This document shows, in pieces, positions 63,439-64,000 of a DNA stretch of 64,000 nt. The stretch is from Glandiceps talaboti (taxonomy: Eukaryota > Hemichordata > Enteropneusta > Spengelidae). Under the pieces are notes generated by a model. That model made no database searches. It was not told the DNA's origin and was given only the letters and a program-made list of their open reading frames with translations. The first letter of the stretch is position 1. Each line of letters starts with the position of its first letter. The stretch lies in contig NC_135552.1 of the NCBI RefSeq assembly GCF_964340395.1, forward strand, positions 17,314,694 through 17,378,693, read 5' to 3'. Both the position numbers and the translations under genes were made by a program.

Positions 63439-63636
63439 CGTCAACAAATTAGATTCGTGGAAATGAATGATATTTGTGGTGTCCCACAGGGATCAATTTT
63501 GGGACCTGTTTTATTATTGATTTACATAATTGACGTTCCAAATTCTTCCAAACTTTATGCAGACGACAAAAGCCTGTTTCATGCACTCCAAATAACTTGC
63601 ATACTATTGTATATACAATATCTAATTAATATCTAA
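63439..63636 (+). pseudogene. LINE reverse-transcriptase fragment (palm core)
   Basis: In frame, the strand encodes CGVPQGSILGPVLLLIYIIDVP followed closely by LYADDKSLFHALQ, ending at taa 63634-63636. GVPQGSxLGPxLFxIYxND and YADD are the motif B/C signatures of non-LTR retrotransposon reverse transcriptases. YADD keeps both catalytic aspartates. Usual flanking motifs are absent, and the segment is bounded by AT-rich sequence, so it is a short remnant. It could belong to the same LINE class as the 3' end at 18636, but they do not overlap, so this is untested. Confidence 0.85.
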
Positions 63637-64000
63637 AGCCATATGCATCATACAGAAACAAAACATTGTACAATGTATTCGTCGCATTATTCCCCCATTA
63701 CTTAATCTGTTTTCGTCATAATTAAAATATTGTCTATGCATTTCTATGATGGGATAGTTTTACCCAATATTCAGCTGTATATGTTTACTCCATAGGTAAC
63801 GAGGTGATTTGTTATAATGACGTATGTGAACTTTGACCTCATAAAAGTCAACTAGTGTAATCATTGATAGCTAGGTTCTTCCTGTATACGTGGTGCATCG
63901 GAAGAACACACCATGCCACCGGTGATAGTGTGATATAGGGAGTCAGTCGGTAGTTTATACGTATCGTGCCAGTAACAGGTGGCATGGCATGGCAACCCTC
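63637..64000. other. Window end, no gene recognised
   Basis: AT-rich then mixed sequence with no supported coding region. Short palindromic pieces (ggcatggcatggc, 63981-63993) only. Confidence 0.4.

Overview
This is a eukaryotic nuclear window from an animal, and nothing in it is bacterial. Genes are split by GT-AG introns, there are long simple-sequence tracts, tRNA-derived SINE copies, LINE fragments and several families of short inverted-repeat elements (MITEs). The protein matches (BBS5, shugoshin, DHX8/PRP22) are bilaterian in character. The AT-rich, repeat-laden introns and a GPI-anchored protein with PPC-like domains would suit a marine invertebrate such as a lophotrochozoan or an invertebrate deuterostome. 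The species cannot be named from the sequence.

Five protein-coding genes are supported. From left to right: (1) BBS5 on the minus strand, 498-8106, seven coding exons, with its last exon(s) left of base 1. (2) A small secreted, probably GPI-anchored protein with PPC-like domains, minus strand, 11481-18241, three exons found. (3) An unrecognised 830-residue highly charged Lys/Glu/Ser-rich protein, minus strand, 23406-34486, eight exons. (4) A shugoshin (SGO1/2-like) centromeric cohesion protector, plus strand, 36365-42808, seven coding exons plus an upstream 5' UTR exon. (5) A complete DHX8 (PRP22) spliceosomal RNA helicase, minus strand, 47987-62265, 17 exons and 1232 residues.

Genes 3 and 4 are divergent. 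The space between their start codons holds a compact cluster of E-box, CCAAT, ETS and CHR-like motifs, which fits a shared, cell-cycle-linked promoter. DHX8 and shugoshin converge on a repeat-rich gap (42.8-48.0 kb). BBS5, the PPC-like gene and gene 3 all point left. No pathway obviously unites the neighbours.

The rest is repeats. At least seven families of short inverted-repeat elements recur or fold back, including a ~75-105 bp palindromic family with six copies and a 1.3 kb hAT-like non-autonomous element with a target-site duplication inside a DHX8 intron. There are also minisatellites, two LINE remnants (a 3' end at 18.6-19.0 kb and a reverse-transcriptase core at 63.4-63.6 kb) and SINE copies in both orientations. 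I found no single previously undescribed gene system. The most unusual items are the duplicated splice donor in DHX8, the charged repeat-bearing gene 3, the compact divergent promoter and the palindromic element families. Exon boundaries were worked out by hand from splice consensus, reading phase and remembered family sequences. No alignment or search was run.
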